Source of the DNA: an uncultured Eubacterium sp.
Lineage (GTDB): Bacteria > Bacillota > Clostridia > Oscillospirales > Acutalibacteraceae
NCBI GenBank assembly: GCA_945980015.1
Contig: CAMFQI010000033.1
Location: forward strand, 1 to 8,187
DNA length: 8,187 nucleotides
Reading direction: 5' to 3'
In this document: one piece after another, positions 6,328 to 8,187 of the stretch
How positions within the stretch are numbered: the stretch's first letter is position 1
How the letters are laid out: the number at the start of each line of letters is the position of its first letter
Made by a program: the position numbers and the translations under genes
The notes under the pieces: generated by a model
Database searches by the model: none
Seen by the model: only the letters and a program-made list of their open reading frames with translations
What the model was told of the DNA's origin: nothing

Positions 6328-7068
6328 ATGGAAAGTATAACTTACAAAATTGAAGTATTTGAAGGACCTATGGACCTCTTGCTTCATTTGATAAACAAGC
6401 ACAAACTGAATATTAACGACATTCCTATTGTCGAGCTTGTAAATCAATATCTCGACTATGTTCGCCAAATGGAAAAGGCTGACTTTGATGTCGCAGGTGA
6501 CTTTCTTGAGATGGCGGCGAGATTGATTTATATTAAAACGGTTTCGCTTTTGCCACGTCATGAGGAAGCCGAAAAGCTAAAAAAAGAGCTTACCGGAGAA
6601 CTTATTGATTATCGTGATTGCAAAATTCTCGCAAAAAAGCTAAGTGAATCTACCGATGGCTTCTCAAGACACATCAGACAGGCACAAGAGGGCTGGGTAA
6701 ATTACGATTATGAGCGTTTTCACGAAAGCGAGGAGCTTTTGCAGGCATACATAAACGCCGCCGGAAAGGCACAGCGAAGACTTCCGCCTCCTATTGACAG
6801 CTTTAAGGGAATTGTAGCGAGAAAATTTGTTGCAGTTGCATCAAAGGTAAGAACTGTTATGCGTAGGCTATGGAGCGGAAATAAGGTTAAATTCCTAACC
6901 TTGTTTGAAGGTTCAAAATCAAAATCGGACATTGTTGCAACATTTCTTGCGGTTTTGGAGCTTGCAAAGACGAAAAGAATAACTATTGACGGTGATTTTA
7001 AGAATCCTGAGGTACAAATAATTAATGATTCAAATTATGATGTAAATGAGGTAGAAGGCTTTGAATAA
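6328..7068 (+). CDS. scpA: Segregation and condensation protein A (kleisin)
   Basis: ScpA is the kleisin subunit of bacterial condensin. It bridges the heads of the SMC dimer and binds ScpB, helping to compact and separate chromosomes. The protein has 246 residues, normal for the family. The N-terminal domain shows FEGPMDLLLHLI (11-22) and EMAARLIYIKTVSLLP (61-76), which are hallmark sequences of the SMC-neck and ScpB binding part. The C-terminal winged helix that binds the SMC cap is around 187-220 (KVKFLTLFEG, then FLAVLELAK). It starts three bases after the protease stop with only a weak ribosome binding site, which suggests coupled translation. Its end overlaps scpB by eight bases. smc itself is not in the window, as is usual in Firmicutes. 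Confidence 0.96.
   Translation: MESITYKIEVFEGPMDLLLHLINKHKLNINDIPIVELVNQYLDYVRQMEKADFDVAGDFLEMAARLIYIKTVSLLPRHEEAEKLKKELTGELIDYRDCKILAKKLSESTDGFSRHIRQAQEGWVNYDYERFHESEELLQAYINAAGKAQRRLPPPIDSFKGIVARKFVAVASKVRTVMRRLWSGNKVKFLTLFEGSKSKSDIVATFLAVLELAKTKRITIDGDFKNPEVQIINDSNYDVNEVEGFE
7048..7051 (+). promoter_or_regulatory. Ribosome binding site for the TTG start of scpB
   Basis: GAGG lies inside the end of scpA, nine bases before TTG 7061; a second purine run, GAAGG (7054-7058), is closer. Together with the conserved N-terminus of ScpB, this supports the non-ATG start. Confidence 0.6.
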
Positions 7069-7687
7069 AACCGAAAAAATTATTTCATCGATTGAAGCAA
7101 TGCTTTTTGCGGCGGGCGACCCTGTTGAAGTAACGAAGCTTGCAGACATTCTTGAAATTGATATAGAAACGGCAGAAAAAATGCTCGGCTATCTTTCGGC
7201 ACAATATGATGAGAGAAATTCCGGTATTATGCTGATTAGAATAGAAAACAAATATCAGCTTTGTACTCGTGAGGAATACAACGAAGAAGTACGTAAGCTA
7301 ATGGAAATAAAGAAAAATGCACCGCTGAGTAATGCGGCATTTGAGGTTTTGGCAATAATAGCTTATAATAAAAGCGTTACAAGGAGCTTTGTTGAACAGG
7401 TTAGGGGAGTTGATTGCTCAGGACCTATTTCTTCACTTGTTCAAAAGGGACTTATCGAGGAAAAAGGCAGACTTGATTTACCCGGAAGACCTCTCGTGTA
7501 TGGCACTACGGATAGATTTTTGAGATGCTTTTCACTTAATTCTCTTGATGATTTGCCGGAGCTTCCCAAATCTGACGAGGTCGAACAAATAACGCAGGAC
7601 GCTAACCAAACCTCACTTTTTGACAACAAATCAGACGACAGTGCAAATGAAGAGATTGCTTCGACTGACGACGGTAAGGAGGAGTAA
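7061..7687 (+). CDS. scpB: Segregation and condensation protein B
   Basis: ScpB binds ScpA as a dimer and completes the SMC-ScpAB condensin. The 208-residue protein has two winged-helix domains. The first contains IEAMLFAAGDPV (11-22). The second contains LSNAAFEVLAIIAYNKSVTR (89-108), then RGVDC (115-119), GRLDLPGRPLVYGTTDRFL (136-154) and the family ending SLDDLPELP (161-169). The start is TTG 7061: the next ATG (codon 14) would remove most of the conserved first helix. The gene overlaps scpA by eight bases, consistent with fixed stoichiometry by coupled translation. A 39-residue acidic, Asp/Glu-rich tail (170-208) extends past the conserved core and is probably disordered. The last codons (AAG GAG GAG) double as the ribosome binding site of the next gene. 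Confidence 0.96.
   Translation: MNKTEKIISSIEAMLFAAGDPVEVTKLADILEIDIETAEKMLGYLSAQYDERNSGIMLIRIENKYQLCTREEYNEEVRKLMEIKKNAPLSNAAFEVLAIIAYNKSVTRSFVEQVRGVDCSGPISSLVQKGLIEEKGRLDLPGRPLVYGTTDRFLRCFSLNSLDDLPELPKSDEVEQITQDANQTSLFDNKSDDSANEEIASTDDGKEE
7676..7682 (+). promoter_or_regulatory. Strong ribosome binding site inside the scpB tail
   Basis: AAGGAGG is a full consensus site encoded by the last Lys-Glu-Glu codons of scpB. It ends five bases before ATG 7688, which directly follows the scpB stop. It is the strongest such site in the window. Confidence 0.8.
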
Positions 7688-8187
7688 ATGAAAGTATTTT
7701 TGATTATATTAGCAGTTCTTATTTTGCTTTTTGCAATTATTCTTTCTCTTTCCGCCGAAGCAACGATTATTTACGATAAGGGATGGAAAACAAGCGTACA
7801 GGTTTTGTTTATCAAAAAGGATATTGAACTTGGAAAATTAATAAACTTTATTCTTTTTCCCGACAAAGCAGGTAAGCAGGCAGCTGAAGAAAAAAAGAAG
7901 AAGAAAGAAAATAAAGAAAATAAAGAAAATAAAGAAACTGACGGTCAAGAGCAAAAGGAAGCTAAAAAGCCTGTTCAAAGCACCGGGGCACAGCCTACTG
8001 ACGAAGCTAAGACTGAGCAACAGCCTGAAGCAAAAAAGCAGAATTTTATTACTAAGCTAATTGACGAAGAGGGCATTGTAGGTATATTGACTCTTGTTTC
8101 AAATTTACTTGAAACCGTGTCAACAGCAATGACAACTTTATTTAGGGGTTTGCATATTTACTCATTATATGTTAAAATGATTATAGG
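7688..8187 (+). CDS. DUF2953-family membrane-associated protein, 3' end cut by the window
   Basis: An open frame runs from ATG 7688 to the window end, giving 166 complete codons with no stop. One N-terminal hydrophobic helix (about 3-23) looks like a membrane anchor, followed by a short beta-rich part (about 24-58). Residues 64-118 form a Lys/Glu/Gln-rich low-complexity linker including three KEN repeats (73-81). Ordered sequence resumes with FITKLIDEEGIVGIL (120-134) and LFRGLHIYSLYVKMIIG (151-167), where DUF2953 proteins usually carry a similar segment leading to a conserved G-DP motif that lies past the end here. Position right after scpB fits: in Clostridia a DUF2953 gene often follows scpAB and precedes ytfJ/gerW. 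The function is unknown. The family call rests on the N-terminal layout and gene order, so it is moderate. Confidence 0.72.
   Translation, partial: MKVFLIILAVLILLFAIILSLSAEATIIYDKGWKTSVQVLFIKKDIELGKLINFILFPDKAGKQAAEEKKKKKENKENKENKETDGQEQKEAKKPVQSTGAQPTDEAKTEQQPEAKKQNFITKLIDEEGIVGILTLVSNLLETVSTAMTTLFRGLHIYSLYVKMII
7904..7937 (+). repeat. 9-base tandem repeat coding for Lys-Glu-Asn
   Basis: AAAGAAAAT occurs three times head to tail (7904-7912, 7913-7921, 7922-7930), followed by a partial copy AAAGAAA (7931-7937). The unit is a multiple of three and in frame with the DUF2953 gene, so copy-number change would add or remove KEN units without breaking the gene. It lies in a purine-rich stretch from about 7887. 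Confidence 0.9.

Noticed and set aside
7904..7937. Short direct repeats that might hint at a CRISPR array
   Set aside because: The units are 9 bases with no spacers and lie in frame inside a coding region, so this is a protein-coding tandem repeat.
7838..8020. A 60-codon minus-strand frame rich in Phe and Leu
   Set aside because: It is the complement of the Lys/Glu-rich repeat region of the DUF2953 gene; the hydrophobic runs are a by-product of A-rich codons.

Overview
The window looks like the left end of an assembled contig from a low-GC Gram-positive anaerobe of the Clostridia, most like the Ruminococcus/Oscillospirales group. That placement is an inference. It rests on AT-rich DNA, strong GGAGG-type ribosome binding sites, a type II lipoprotein signal, and the gene order DUF1385 - prmC - M50 protease - scpA - scpB - DUF2953, which is typical of Firmicutes. 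The first 47 bases are not biological: they are an Illumina Nextera (Tn5) i5 adapter left at the contig edge, so genomic sequence starts at 48.

Bases 48-303 hold the 5' end of a divergent minus-strand gene (start at 120, cut by the adapter), a possible 18-codon upstream peptide overlapping it, a hairpin with a T tract (178-215), and AT-rich sequence with two candidate plus-strand promoters. From 304 to the window end everything is on the plus strand and tightly packed, with gaps of at most 22 bases and several overlaps. The order is: lipoprotein with FG-GAP-like repeats (304-1599), OmpR-type response regulator (1621-2334), HAMP histidine kinase (2347-3840), YqhQ/DUF1385 membrane protein (3844-4818), PrmC release-factor methyltransferase (4815-5633), M50 site-2-type protease (5656-6324), ScpA (6328-7068), ScpB (7061-7687), and a DUF2953 protein (7688 onward) that runs off the end. 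I see no terminator or clear promoter inside this run, so it reads as one operon or at least one transcription unit.

Functionally, the unit joins an envelope-sensing module (lipoprotein, sensor kinase, regulator) to conserved housekeeping genes: release-factor methylation for translation termination, an intramembrane protease, and the two non-SMC subunits of bacterial condensin. The kinase/regulator pair presumably signals as a cognate system. The lipoprotein could be its accessory sensor or simply a co-regulated gene. The usual prmC partner prfA (release factor 1) is not next to prmC here.

Most of the window is ordinary core genome. The items most worth a second look are the adapter remnant, the inverted repeat covering a possible -35 box, the regularly spaced Asp-rich repeats of the lipoprotein, the His/Cys cluster of the DUF1385 protein, and the in-frame 9-base tandem repeat in the DUF2953 gene.
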